A stretch of 64,000 bases of DNA from Chelonobacter sp050613185 (GTDB lineage Bacteria; Pseudomonadota; Gammaproteobacteria; Enterobacterales; Pasteurellaceae). Numbering within the stretch: position 1 is the stretch's first letter; each line of letters starts with the position of its first letter. Shown here one piece after another: positions 1-9,543 of this stretch. The stretch is taken from assembly GCF_050613185.1 (NCBI RefSeq), contig NZ_CP192511.1:2542001-2606000 (forward strand), written 5' to 3'. The notes beneath the pieces were generated by a model, which saw only the letters and a list, made by a program, of their open reading frames with translations, did not search any database and was not told the origin of the DNA. The position numbers were made by a program, and so were the translations under genes.

Positions 1-13
1 TGCGGATTATTGT

Positions 14-43
14 TGCGGTTTCTTATCGTGGCTATGGTACAAT
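14..43 (+). promoter_or_regulatory. possible mrcB promoter
   Basis: A TACAAT hexamer at 38-43 is preceded by TTGCGG at 14-19 with an 18-base spacer. It lies about 34 bases before the chosen mrcB start. The -35 box is poor, so this is only a candidate. Confidence 0.3.
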
Positions 44-76
44 TTGCGCTCATTTACAAATAAGAAAGCGAAACGC

Positions 77-2518
77 ATGACCGCCGCAAAAAAGACAAAG
101 CCAAATTCAACCGCCGCTAAAAAAAACGAAGCGAAATCGGCGCCGAAAAGCCGTTTTAACCGTCACAACTGCCTGACGTTCGGGCTGAAAGTCGGTTTTA
201 CCGCACTTTGCTGCGTGGTGTTTTATTTGATCTATCTGGACGGGCAAATCCGCTCGAAAATGGACGGCAAATTGTGGCAGCTGCCGGCGGAGGTCTACGG
301 GCGGATTGAAAGCGTGCGGCAAGCGGATCAGCCGACCTTAGCCACGCTCCGAAATTTGTTGCTGGAAAACGGCTACCGTCAAACCAACCTGCTCGGCACG
401 CCCGGCGACTTCAAAATTGAAAACGACACCATCGTCATGATCCGCCGCGCGTTTCCGTTTCCCGACAATGCCGAGCCGCAGCGGGTGCTGCGTTTGCGCT
501 TTGTACAAAACCGGCTGAATGTGATCGAAGATTTGGTCAACCGCCGCACCGTCGATGAATTCCGTTTTGATCCGAAATTGATCGCGATGTTGCAATCCAA
601 CAATGAAGATCGCCTCGCCACCCCGCTGCACCAATATCCGCGGTTGCTACTCGACACCCTGATGTTAATCGAAGATCGCCGTTTTTATCAACATGACGGC
701 GTCAGCTTATTGGGGATCACCCGCGCCTTGATCACCAATATTCAAGCCGGGCAAACGGTGCAAGGCGGCAGCACCCTGACCCAACAATTGGTGAAAAACC
801 TGTTTTTAAGCAACGAACGCAGCCTGACGCGTAAAATCAACGAGGCGCTAATGGCGGTGCTGATGGACGCACGTTACGATAAAAACCGGATTTTGGAAAC
901 TTATTTGAATGAGGTTTATCTGGCGCAAGACGGCGACACCCAGATTCACGGTTTTGCCCTTGCCAGCCAATTCTTTTTCGGGCGTCCGGTGCAGGAAATC
1001 AGCCTTGATCAAATCGCGCTGTTGGTCGGCATGGTCAAAGGCCCGTCGCTGTATAATCCGTGGCGCAACCCGAATAACGCCCTGCAACGGCGCAATGTGG
1101 TGCTGAAAACCATGCTGGAACACGCGATGATCGATCAAAAATTGTATGATTTGCTCAGCGCCCGCCCGCTTGGGGTGCAGGCACGCGGTTCGATTAACAA
1201 ATCGCAACCGGCGTTTATGCAATTGTTACAGCAAGATTTACAGCGGCAATTAGGCGAAACCAAAGCCAATAATCTGTCCGGCGCGCGCATTTTCACCACC
1301 CTCGACATCAACAAACAACAAGCCGCAGAACAAGCGCTGGTTGGTGCGGTACAACAATTGAAATTAAAACAAAAAATCGGCGATTTGGAAGCGGCAATGA
1401 TAGTGGCGGATTACCGCACCGGTGCGGTATTGGCGATGGTCGGCGGCGTGCAAACCAAATTTGCCGGTTTCAACCGCGCCTTGCGTTCACAGCGCCAAAT
1501 CGGCTCTTTGGTCAAACCCTCGATTTACTTGGCGGCATTGAGCGATCCGGAGCGTTTCCGTTTAAATACCCCGGTTGAAAACCGCCCGTTGACGATTAAA
1601 ATCAAAGGCAGTGCCGACTGGCAACCACGCAACTATGACAATAAATTCAGCGGTTCGGTGATGTTAATCGACGCACTGGCGCGCTCGCTCAATATCCCGA
1701 CCGTCAATATCGGCATGAAAGTCGGCTTGGATAAGGTGATCGAGACCCAAAAAGCGATGGGCTGGGATCAGATCAAAATTCCGAAAGTGCCGGCAATGTT
1801 GTTGGGAGCCTATTCGATTTCGCCCTATGACGTAACCAAGCTCTACCAAGTGATTGCCAATGACGGGAAAAAAGTCGCCTTGTCGTCGATTGAAAGCGTG
1901 TTTCAGCGCAACGGCGAAGCGATTTACCAACGCGCATTTACGCCTGAACAGGTGGTGCCGGAAGAAGCGGCGATTCAAACCTTGTACGCCATGCAGCAAG
2001 CGGTGGAGCGCGGCACCGGGCGCAGTTTGCAGCAGAATTTCGCCCGCTATCAACTTGCCGGCAAAACCGGCACCACCAACGAGGCGCGCGATACGTGGTT
2101 TGTCGGGATTGACGGTGAAAATGTGGCGACGGTGTGGCTGGGGCGCGACAACAACGGTAAAACCGGTTTGACCGGCGCAAGCGGTGCGTTGGCAGTGTAT
2201 CGTGATTATCTAGAACGTGTTCCGCCGGTTAAATTGAATTTAACCCGCTTGGATAATTTGCAATGGATCGGTATTAACAACAACGGCAGTTGGAATTGCG
2301 GTAGCGGACGCACCATTCCGGTGTGGGTAAATAAAAACCAGAGTTTTTGCGCTTCTGCCGCGACGGCGGTTCCGAGCGGTACAGCGCCGGCTGCGGCAAC
2401 CTCGCTGCAAAATACGACGCCAAGTGCGGTTGAAAAACAACCGAGTATTTGGGACGCGCTAGAGCTGAATCAAGACAACGCTCCGGCACCGGTGGAGGAC
2501 GCGCAACCGAGCCGTTAA
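77..2518 (+). CDS. mrcB: penicillin-binding protein 1B
   Basis: Bifunctional class A PBP (813 aa) that polymerises and cross-links peptidoglycan at the periplasmic face of the inner membrane. A basic, lysine-rich cytoplasmic tail is followed by one membrane anchor at about residues 33-54, then a UB2H-like region. The GT51 glycosyltransferase domain carries EDRRFYQHDG (catalytic Glu about 199). The transpeptidase domain has the active-site motif SLVK (Ser about 477), SLN at about 537 and KTGT at about 663. The ATG at 77 is preferred over an in-frame TTG at 44 because the protein then begins with MTAAKK, a basic tail as expected. The C-terminal tail is rich in Ala and Pro. It stands alone here, convergent with the next gene. 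Confidence 0.95.
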   Translation: MTAAKKTKPNSTAAKKNEAKSAPKSRFNRHNCLTFGLKVGFTALCCVVFYLIYLDGQIRSKMDGKLWQLPAEVYGRIESVRQADQPTLATLRNLLLENGYRQTNLLGTPGDFKIENDTIVMIRRAFPFPDNAEPQRVLRLRFVQNRLNVIEDLVNRRTVDEFRFDPKLIAMLQSNNEDRLATPLHQYPRLLLDTLMLIEDRRFYQHDGVSLLGITRALITNIQAGQTVQGGSTLTQQLVKNLFLSNERSLTRKINEALMAVLMDARYDKNRILETYLNEVYLAQDGDTQIHGFALASQFFFGRPVQEISLDQIALLVGMVKGPSLYNPWRNPNNALQRRNVVLKTMLEHAMIDQKLYDLLSARPLGVQARGSINKSQPAFMQLLQQDLQRQLGETKANNLSGARIFTTLDINKQQAAEQALVGAVQQLKLKQKIGDLEAAMIVADYRTGAVLAMVGGVQTKFAGFNRALRSQRQIGSLVKPSIYLAALSDPERFRLNTPVENRPLTIKIKGSADWQPRNYDNKFSGSVMLIDALARSLNIPTVNIGMKVGLDKVIETQKAMGWDQIKIPKVPAMLLGAYSISPYDVTKLYQVIANDGKKVALSSIESVFQRNGEAIYQRAFTPEQVVPEEAAIQTLYAMQQAVERGTGRSLQQNFARYQLAGKTGTTNEARDTWFVGIDGENVATVWLGRDNNGKTGLTGASGALAVYRDYLERVPPVKLNLTRLDNLQWIGINNNGSWNCGSGRTIPVWVNKNQSFCASAATAVPSGTAPAAATSLQNTTPSAVEKQPSIWDALELNQDNAPAPVEDAQPSR

Positions 2519-2577
2519 CTCAGCCGATGACATAAAGTGCGGTAACAAGATTACCGCGCTGATCGCCAGGCATTCAC

Positions 2578-4038
2578 TTATTTATCCAAGCCGCCCAATA
2601 AGATATATTTGATTTCCAGATAATCTTCAATGCCGTATTTCGAGCCTTCGCGCCCTAAACCGGATTGTTTCACCCCGCCGAACGGGGCGGCTTCATTGGA
2701 TAAAATGCCGCTGTTGACCCCGACCATGCCGTATTCCAGCTTTTCAGAAACCCGCATAATCCGCCCGATGTCGCGGCTATAAAAATAGGACGCCAAACCG
2801 AACTCCGTGGCATTGGCAGCTGCGACCGCCTCGTCTTCCGTTTCAAATTTAAAAATCGGCGCCAGCGGCCCAAAGGTTTCCTCCGTTGCCACTTTCATCT
2901 CGGCGCTGACATTGCGCATAATCGTCGGTTGATAGAACAATCCGCCTTGTTCGGCAGGCATACCGCCGCACACGATTTCAGCCCCGTGACTCAGCGCGTC
3001 GGCAATATGCTCTTCCACTTTGGCGACCGCACTTTGATCGATAAGAGGTCCGAAGGTGACGCCGGCTTGCAAACCATTGCCGATTTTCAGTTGCGAAGCC
3101 GCCTGTCGGAAGCGGGCGATAAATTCATCATAAACCGCACTTTGCACATAAATTCGGTTGGCACAGACACAAGTCTGCCCCGCATTACGGAATTTGCACG
3201 CAATCGCCCCTTCCACGGCGGCGTCTAAATCGGCGTCGTCAAACACAATAAACGGCGCATTGCCGCCTAATTCCAACGAGACTTTTTTAATGGTTGAGGC
3301 GCATTGCCGCATTAGCAAGCGTCCTACTTGGGTAGAGCCGGTAAAACTGAATTTTTTCACTCGATCGTCTTCGGTCAACACGTTGCCGATTCGGGTCGCA
3401 CTGCCGGTAATCACATTGAATACCCCGGCTGGAATTCCCGCCCGTTCCGCCAATTCCGCCAATGCCAACGCAGATAACGGCGTTTGCGAAGCAGGACGAA
3501 TCACAAAAGTACAGCCTGCCGCCAGTGCCGGGGCGGCTTTGCGCGTGATCATCGCATTCGGGAAATTCCACGGCGTGATCGCGGCGCAAACCCCGATCGC
3601 TTGCTTGGTGACGATAATACGTTTATCTGCACTCGGCGCCGGAATGGTGTCGCCGTAAATCCGTTTGGCTTCTTCTGCATACCATTCGATGTAAGAAGCG
3701 CCATACAGCACTTCGCCCTCCGCTTCCGCCAACGGTTTGCCTTGCTCCAGCGTGAGAATGGTCGCCAAATCTTTTTTATGCCGCACGATCAAATCAAACC
3801 AGTTGCGGAGCAAACGGCTGCGTTCTTTGGCGGTTTTTTGCTGCCAAGCTTTAAGCGCTTTTTGCGCCGCCGCTACCGCGTCCAACGCTTCCTGCTCCGC
3901 CATTTGCGGGATTTCGGCAATTATATCGCCGGTTGCCGGGTTCAGCACCGCAACGGTTTCGCCATTTAAGGCTTGGCGCCACTTGCCGTCGATGTAGCAT
4001 TCAGTTTTGAGTAATTGAGGGTCGTCTAATCGAAACAT
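2578..4038 (-). CDS. gabD: NAD(P)-dependent succinate-semialdehyde dehydrogenase-like
   Basis: An aldehyde dehydrogenase superfamily protein of 486 aa, closest in motif pattern to GabD, which oxidises succinate semialdehyde to succinate. The catalytic cysteine lies in NAGQTCVCAN (about C290) and the general base in LELGG (about E256); the cofactor loop is FTGSTQVG. GabD-type residues around the active site are well kept. One oddity: in the usual VxKPAxQTP segment the lysine, which normally contacts the cofactor ribose or phosphate, is arginine (VIRPASQTP, about R181). No gabT or gabP lies nearby, so the substrate is inferred from similarity only. The gene is 21 bases downstream of rarA, on the same strand. 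Confidence 0.85.
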   Translation of the reverse strand: MFRLDDPQLLKTECYIDGKWRQALNGETVAVLNPATGDIIAEIPQMAEQEALDAVAAAQKALKAWQQKTAKERSRLLRNWFDLIVRHKKDLATILTLEQGKPLAEAEGEVLYGASYIEWYAEEAKRIYGDTIPAPSADKRIIVTKQAIGVCAAITPWNFPNAMITRKAAPALAAGCTFVIRPASQTPLSALALAELAERAGIPAGVFNVITGSATRIGNVLTEDDRVKKFSFTGSTQVGRLLMRQCASTIKKVSLELGGNAPFIVFDDADLDAAVEGAIACKFRNAGQTCVCANRIYVQSAVYDEFIARFRQAASQLKIGNGLQAGVTFGPLIDQSAVAKVEEHIADALSHGAEIVCGGMPAEQGGLFYQPTIMRNVSAEMKVATEETFGPLAPIFKFETEDEAVAAANATEFGLASYFYSRDIGRIMRVSEKLEYGMVGVNSGILSNEAAPFGGVKQSGLGREGSKYGIEDYLEIKYILLGGLDK

Positions 4039-4059
4039 GGCTTGCTCCTTTCTGAGGGT

Positions 4060-5418
4060 CTATTGATCTTGATACCGCACTTTAGCGCTTTGTTGATCGA
4101 GTTGCGCCAACCAATCCAATTTTTGCTTTATTTTAGCTTCCATGCCGCGTTCGCTCGGGAAATAGTAACGGCTGTCTTTCAGCTCAGGCGGGAAGTAGTT
4201 TTCCCCTGCGGCGTAGGCGTTTTCTTCGTGGTGGGCGTAGCGGTATTCCTCGCCATAGCCGAGGGATTTCATCAGTTTGGTCGGGGCGTTACGCAAGTGC
4301 ACCGGCACATCGTAATCAGGGAATTGAGTGGCTTGTTGTTTGGCGGTGTTGAACGCTTGATAAACCGCATTGCTTTTCGGCGCAACGGCGAGATAGACAA
4401 TCGCTTGCGCAATCGCCCGTTCGCCTTCGGCAGCCCCGACACGGGTGAAGCAATCCCACGCACTAAGCGCCACTTGCATTGCGCGCGGATCGGCGTTGCC
4501 GATATCTTCCGAGGCAATTGCCAACAAACGCCGCGCCACATACAGCGGATCGCCGCCGGCAGTAATAATCCGGGCATACCAATACAACGCCGCGTCAGGG
4601 GCGGAACCGCGAATCGATTTATGTACCGCCGAAATTAGGTCGTAATAACGATCCCCTTGTTTATCAAAACGGGCTTGGCGTTCGCCCAGCACTTCGACCA
4701 ACAACGCTTGCGTAAGCTGTTTCACACCATCAACTTCCTCTGCCATATCGACCATTAATTCAAGGCAGTTCAAAGCGAGACGTGCGTCGCCATTGACATA
4801 TTCCGCCAATATTGCCAGTAAATTCTCTTCCAATTGAACTCGTTCGCCGCCCAGACCGCACTTGCTGTCCGTTAAGGCGTGTTGCAACACTTGTTGGATT
4901 TCGGCTTGGCTGAGGGCTTTGAGCAGATACACTCTGGCACGCGACAACAGCGCGCTGTTCAGTTCAAACGAGGGATTTTCGGTGGTCGCACCGACAAAAA
5001 TAATCGTGCCGTCCTCAATGTGCGGCAGAAATGCATCTTGCTGGCTTTTATTAAAGCGGTGGACTTCATCGACAAACAGGATTGTGCGCCGATCCGCCTG
5101 TTTATTCTGGCGGGCGCGTTCAATCGCTTCGCGAATCTCCTTCACGCCGCCGGTGACTGCTGAAATCCGCTCCACTTCGGCGTTGATCCGCTGCGCCAGA
5201 ATTTCCGCCAGTGTGGTTTTGCCGGTGCCGGGCGGGCCCCACAAAATCATGGAATGAATATGCCCCGCGTCAATCGCTTTACGCAACGGCTTGCCCGGCG
5301 CCAATAAATGCGACTGCCCAAAGTAATTCTCCAGCGTAGTCGGGCGCATGCGCGCCGCTAGCGGGCGAAAATCGCTTTCGGCAAAATCAAACGAGAGATT
5401 ATTCACACCTTTTGCCAT
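4060..5418 (-). CDS. rarA: replication-associated recombination protein A (AAA+ ATPase)
   Basis: RarA/MgsA (452 aa) is a clamp-loader-like AAA+ ATPase that acts at stalled replication forks with SSB. The N-terminal region holds the RPTTLENYFGQSHLL motif, Walker A GPPGTGKTT at about residues 60-69, Walker B ILFVDEVHRF and sensor region VGATTENPSF. The C-terminal half (ISAVHKSIRGSAPDAALYW, then LRNAPTKLMK) is the oligomerisation domain typical of the family. It lies directly downstream of lolA, as in many gammaproteobacteria (lrp-ftsK-lolA-rarA), with only 14 bases between them, so co-transcription is likely. Confidence 0.95.
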   Translation of the reverse strand: MAKGVNNLSFDFAESDFRPLAARMRPTTLENYFGQSHLLAPGKPLRKAIDAGHIHSMILWGPPGTGKTTLAEILAQRINAEVERISAVTGGVKEIREAIERARQNKQADRRTILFVDEVHRFNKSQQDAFLPHIEDGTIIFVGATTENPSFELNSALLSRARVYLLKALSQAEIQQVLQHALTDSKCGLGGERVQLEENLLAILAEYVNGDARLALNCLELMVDMAEEVDGVKQLTQALLVEVLGERQARFDKQGDRYYDLISAVHKSIRGSAPDAALYWYARIITAGGDPLYVARRLLAIASEDIGNADPRAMQVALSAWDCFTRVGAAEGERAIAQAIVYLAVAPKSNAVYQAFNTAKQQATQFPDYDVPVHLRNAPTKLMKSLGYGEEYRYAHHEENAYAAGENYFPPELKDSRYYFPSERGMEAKIKQKLDWLAQLDQQSAKVRYQDQ

Positions 5419-5432
5419 ATTGACCTGACTTG

Positions 5433-6062
5433 TTAACGCTGATCGTCCAATTCCACGCCTTTCGGCACGTTGAATTGGAATAATTTACTATCCAGAGTGA
5501 CGTTATTCATATTGCGCAACATATATAAATTCGCCTGTCCGTCTTGCTCAATGGTGCTGAAATTGCGTAGCAGCCCATTTTTGTCGATCCGCACTTCAAA
5601 TTGTTTGATCGCACTGTTTTTTGCTTTTGGCTTCAAGGTAAAGGTATCGTCTTTTTGACTGACGGTATATTGCGCCCACTGTTTCGGATCGTTTGTCGTC
5701 AGCAAAATAAACGGCGTGTTATCAATCGCATCTTCGGTTTTGCGTGCGGTCACTTGCTGTACGAACGGATCGTAATACCATAAGGTTTTGCCGTCGGCGA
5801 CAATCTGGGTTTCTTGCGGTTTTTGAGTGTCCAAACGGAACAGATTCGGGCGTTTCACTTGGAATTTGCCATTCCCCTCTTGTACCAATTTACCGTTGGC
5901 GGTGGTGACGCGTTGGTTAAAATCGGCACTGTAAGATCCCACTTCCGCCAAGCGTTGTTGCAATTCGTCAACCGCCGCCGCCCACAGATTGGTGGCGGCT
6001 GAAAACAGCAACGCGGCAAGTGCGGTATGGCGTAAAAGTGCGGTTTTGTTCAGGTATTTCAT
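5433..6062 (-). CDS. lolA: outer-membrane lipoprotein carrier protein LolA
   Basis: Periplasmic chaperone (209 aa) that takes lipoproteins from LolCDE and passes them to LolB at the outer membrane. The start at 6062 is chosen because an AAAGGAAAG ribosome-binding site precedes it and the product then begins with a clean Sec signal peptide (MKYLNKTALL, hydrophobic ALAALLFSA, cut near LWAAA). An upstream in-frame start at 6089 would add nine residues before the signal. Mature LolA motifs are visible: YSADFNQ, KFQVKRPNLFR and ADGKTLWYYDPFVQQV. It sits between ftsK and rarA in the usual order. Confidence 0.95.
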   Translation of the reverse strand: MKYLNKTALLRHTALAALLFSAATNLWAAAVDELQQRLAEVGSYSADFNQRVTTANGKLVQEGNGKFQVKRPNLFRLDTQKPQETQIVADGKTLWYYDPFVQQVTARKTEDAIDNTPFILLTTNDPKQWAQYTVSQKDDTFTLKPKAKNSAIKQFEVRIDKNGLLRNFSTIEQDGQANLYMLRNMNNVTLDSKLFQFNVPKGVELDDQR

Positions 6063-6139
6063 GCTCTTTCCTTTAATACGTTTAATCAAGTTGCGTACAG
6101 ATAAGACAATCAGCTTAGCAATAGGTTCTTAAGCGCGTC

Positions 6140-8941
6140 TTAATCATATTGATTACGCGGCGCTAAAATTTCACGTTTGCCGTTGCTCGCCGCGGAAACA
6201 ATGCCTTGCGCTTCCATTTGATCAACAATCCGTGCCGCACGGTTAAAGCCCAGTTTGAAATTACGTTGAATCGAGGATATCGAGGTATTGCCGCTGTTCA
6301 GCACATAGTCCGTCACTGCGTCGAACAGTTCATCCAGATCATCATCACCAGCACCGACCGCACTTTCGCTGTTTTCGTCCTCTTGCGACACCACGATGTC
6401 GTCCAAATATTGCGGTTTACCGCGCGCGCGCCAATCGTCGGCGACTTTCGACACCTCTTCATCGCTCATAAACGCGCCGTGTACCCGAATCAGTTCGGAC
6501 GAGCCTTGCCCCGAATACAGCATATCGCCGCGCCCTAATAACGCCTCGGCGCCGCCTTGATCCAAAATGGTGCGCGAGTCGATTTTGCTCGCCACGGTAA
6601 AGGCAATCCGGCTTGGAATATTGGCTTTAATCAAGCCGGTGATCACGTCCACCGACGGGCGTTGGGTCGCCAAAATCAAGTGGATCCCCACCGCGCGCGC
6701 TTTTTGCGCCAAGCGTGCGATCAACTCTTCCACTTGCTTCCCTGCCACCATCAACAAATCGGCGAATTCATCGACGATCACTACGATATAACTCAATTTT
6801 TCCAGCGCCGGCGGCATGGTATCCATGGTGTCGCCCGGACGCCAGGTCGGATTTGGAATCGGTAAATTCATCGCTTCCGCTTCGTCGATTTTGCCGTTGA
6901 AGCCCTCGATATTGCGCACATACAGCGACGACAGCAATTGATAGCGGCGTTCCATTTCATCCACGCACCAACGCAACGCATTGGCGGCTTTTTTCATATC
7001 GGTGACCACTTCGGTCAGCAAGTGCGGGATGTCGTTGTAAATCGACAGTTCGACCACTTTCGGATCGATCATGATAAAACGCACCTCTTCCGGTTTGCGT
7101 TTATACAGCAGACTTAAAATCATACTGTTAACACCGACCGATTTCCCTGAACCAGTTGAACCCGCCACCAACAAATGCGGCATTTTCGCCAAATCGACTA
7201 CAATCGGTTCGCCGCTGATGTCTTTGCCCAAAGCAAGCGGCAAAATCGCGTTGCTCTGCTTAAATTGGCTGCTGGCAAGCACATCACGCAGGCTGACGGT
7301 TTGGCGGCGCAGATTCGGGGTTTCGATGCCGATATACGGCTTGCCCGGAATCACCTCCGCCACGCGGATTGAACGGAACATCAACGCACGCGCCAAATCG
7401 GTGTCCAAACCGCTGACTTTCGAGGCTTTGGTGCCCGGCTCCAATTCCAACTCATAACGGGTGACCACCGGTCCGACCAGCACACTTTGCACCTTGGCTT
7501 TGACGTTGAAATTGCGCAGTTGGTGTTCGATCTGTGCCGAGGTTTCGTCAATTTCTTCCCGGCTGATGTCTTGCTCTTCCGCTTTGCGCTGTTCGAGCAG
7601 ATCCAGACTTGGCAACGGCGTATTCGGTTTGCCTTTATGGCTGACTTTCGGTTGTAGCAGCGGGTGAATCAAGCTGTTTTCATACGGTTTATAATCCGGC
7701 GTGGTTTTGACCGCACTTGTGCTTTCCACTTCCGGCGTCGGTGCGCCGTTTAAAATCACTTGCAGCTCTTTTTCGGCATTTAATGCCTTTGCCTGCCGCT
7801 GCATTTCGTCTAAACGTTGCTGTTCCCGTGCGGCAAACTGGCGCGCCAATTCATCATTCAGATCGATGTTTGTCTCCTCTGCCGACGACAGATCATCAAC
7901 ATCAAACCGCACTTCGGTTTGCTTCGCCGCCGTCGCCAAGCTGACTTTCGCTACGCCGTCCAAGGTCGGCACGGACAATTCTGACGGCGCAAGCGTTTGC
8001 CCCACCGGGCTGGCGCTCGCAATCGATACTTTTGGCAATTCCGCTGTCGATTCAATCTGATATTGTGCGAAATTCGGCAAATCGTCATTTTCACTTAATG
8101 GCAATTCCGCTTGCTGATCCGCTGCCGCCGGCGCCGATGGTTGCTGCGGTTGCAACCCGATAATCACCCGTTGCGCTACCGCACTTTGCCTGTCGGCTGT
8201 ATCCGCTTGACGCCGTTCAGCCAATTTGGTTTCTAACGCTCTTTTCGCCGCCGCCTCTCTGGCGCGCAAGACGCTTTCCGGTAAGATCACTTCGTCCAAC
8301 TGCTCAACCGGCGCCGCGCTCATTGGTGTCGGTTCTAATTCATCCTCGGCTTGCGTTTGCTCTTCATCCTCATATTTTGCGGTTAGCCATTGGTAGGCGC
8401 TGACCAGCAACATCACCAACGACATGCCCGAACTGAGAATAAAACCGACCACAGTTAAACAAAAGGCGGCCATAAAACTGCCGAACACGCCGAAAGACGG
8501 ATAAAAGCTTTGGATCAACCAACCGCCCAACACGCCACCGGCAAGATAAGTATCGCTATTCGATAACAGCAAGGCCGCAAGTGCGGTCAAGCCACACAGC
8601 AGCAGCACGAAGCCGATCAATCTGACCACTAACCGCCCTTTGCTGAATTGATCGCGCCATTTATTACGCAACAATAGGATCGATGAAATCACCAAGACAA
8701 AGGGTAAAAAATTGGCAATCGAACCGAACAAGGCAAACAGCATATCAATACACCAAGCGCCGAATGCGCCGGCTTTATTCAAGGCTCCTTGCTGCGGGCT
8801 GGCGACGGTCCAAGCGTTGTCATACGGACTGTAGCTTGACCAAGCGATAATCAGGTAAACCCCGAATAAGGCGATCGAGCCTAAAATCATTTCGGTAATA
8901 TAGTGTTTTGCCGTGTATTTCGGTCTTAAATTTCGAATCAT
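6140..8941 (-). CDS. ftsK: DNA translocase FtsK
   Basis: Septal DNA pump (933 aa) that couples cell division with chromosome dimer resolution at dif through XerCD. The first ~200 residues contain about four transmembrane segments. A linker of about 250 residues rich in Gln, Glu and Ala follows. The RecA-like motor has Walker A GSTGSGKSVGVN and Walker B YIVVIVDEFADLLMV. The C-terminal winged-helix gamma domain (SISSIQRNFKLGFNRAARIV) reads KOPS sites. The linker is shorter than in E. coli FtsK. The start ATG at 8941 lies 9 bases after the lrp stop, so lrp and ftsK are probably co-transcribed. Confidence 0.96.
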   Translation of the reverse strand: MIRNLRPKYTAKHYITEMILGSIALFGVYLIIAWSSYSPYDNAWTVASPQQGALNKAGAFGAWCIDMLFALFGSIANFLPFVLVISSILLLRNKWRDQFSKGRLVVRLIGFVLLLCGLTALAALLLSNSDTYLAGGVLGGWLIQSFYPSFGVFGSFMAAFCLTVVGFILSSGMSLVMLLVSAYQWLTAKYEDEEQTQAEDELEPTPMSAAPVEQLDEVILPESVLRAREAAAKRALETKLAERRQADTADRQSAVAQRVIIGLQPQQPSAPAAADQQAELPLSENDDLPNFAQYQIESTAELPKVSIASASPVGQTLAPSELSVPTLDGVAKVSLATAAKQTEVRFDVDDLSSAEETNIDLNDELARQFAAREQQRLDEMQRQAKALNAEKELQVILNGAPTPEVESTSAVKTTPDYKPYENSLIHPLLQPKVSHKGKPNTPLPSLDLLEQRKAEEQDISREEIDETSAQIEHQLRNFNVKAKVQSVLVGPVVTRYELELEPGTKASKVSGLDTDLARALMFRSIRVAEVIPGKPYIGIETPNLRRQTVSLRDVLASSQFKQSNAILPLALGKDISGEPIVVDLAKMPHLLVAGSTGSGKSVGVNSMILSLLYKRKPEEVRFIMIDPKVVELSIYNDIPHLLTEVVTDMKKAANALRWCVDEMERRYQLLSSLYVRNIEGFNGKIDEAEAMNLPIPNPTWRPGDTMDTMPPALEKLSYIVVIVDEFADLLMVAGKQVEELIARLAQKARAVGIHLILATQRPSVDVITGLIKANIPSRIAFTVASKIDSRTILDQGGAEALLGRGDMLYSGQGSSELIRVHGAFMSDEEVSKVADDWRARGKPQYLDDIVVSQEDENSESAVGAGDDDLDELFDAVTDYVLNSGNTSISSIQRNFKLGFNRAARIVDQMEAQGIVSAASNGKREILAPRNQYD

Positions 8942-8950
8942 GGTGTACGT

Positions 8951-9442
8951 CTATTCTGTTTTCGCTTTCAATTGCAGGTAATTGGTTTGTTTCACTTCTT
9001 CCATCACCACATACGTGCGGGTGTCGTTGACGCCGGGCAGGCGCAGCAAGGTCGTGCCGAGCAATTTGCGGTATGCCGCCATATCGGCAACGCGGGTTTT
9101 CAACAAATAGTCAAAATCGCCGGATACCAAATGGCATTCTTGAATTTCATCCAGTTTTTGCACTTCGGCGTTAAATTCTTCAAACACATCGGGTTTGCCG
9201 CGCACCAAGGTAATTTCGACGATCACCAACAACGGCGAATCGAGCAATTCCGGATTCAGCAACGCACGATAACCGGTGATCACTCCCTGTTTTTCCAAAC
9301 GGCGCACCCGCTCCAAACAAGGCGTTGGCGACAACCCGACTTTTTTCGACAAATCGATATTGGAAATTTTTCCGTTACGCTGTAATTCGTCCAAAATTTT
9401 TATATCAATCGCATCAAGGGCTTTGGTTAATTTCTTTGACAT
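8951..9442 (-). CDS. lrp: leucine-responsive regulatory protein
   Basis: Lrp/AsnC-family global regulator (163 aa). The N-terminal helix-turn-helix contains ILDELQRNGKISNIDLSKKVGLS and the conserved SPTPCLERVRRLE segment. The C-terminal RAM domain (LVRGKPDVFEEF, ECHLVSGDFDYLLK) binds amino acids and mediates assembly. Immediately upstream of ftsK, as in E. coli, which supports true Lrp over another AsnC-family member. Confidence 0.93.
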   Translation of the reverse strand: MSKKLTKALDAIDIKILDELQRNGKISNIDLSKKVGLSPTPCLERVRRLEKQGVITGYRALLNPELLDSPLLVIVEITLVRGKPDVFEEFNAEVQKLDEIQECHLVSGDFDYLLKTRVADMAAYRKLLGTTLLRLPGVNDTRTYVVMEEVKQTNYLQLKAKTE

Positions 9443-9470
9443 TTTCGCAATTCCGCCGACAGTAAAAAAT

Positions 9471-9506
9471 AAAAAATCAGGTAATGTGGTAGATTACCTG
9501 ATTTTT
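9471..9506 (-). terminator. terminator after the tehA-like gene
   Basis: A perfect 13-bp stem (AAAATCAGGTAAT / ATTACCTGATTTT) around a 7-base loop, flanked by A and T runs on both sides. It lies between the tehA-like stop and lrp, so it most likely ends the tehA transcript on the minus strand; the flanks would also let it work on the plus strand. Confidence 0.8.
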
Positions 9507-9543
9507 GCGGTTTTTTATAGACTTGAATGTGTTTTGCGCGACT

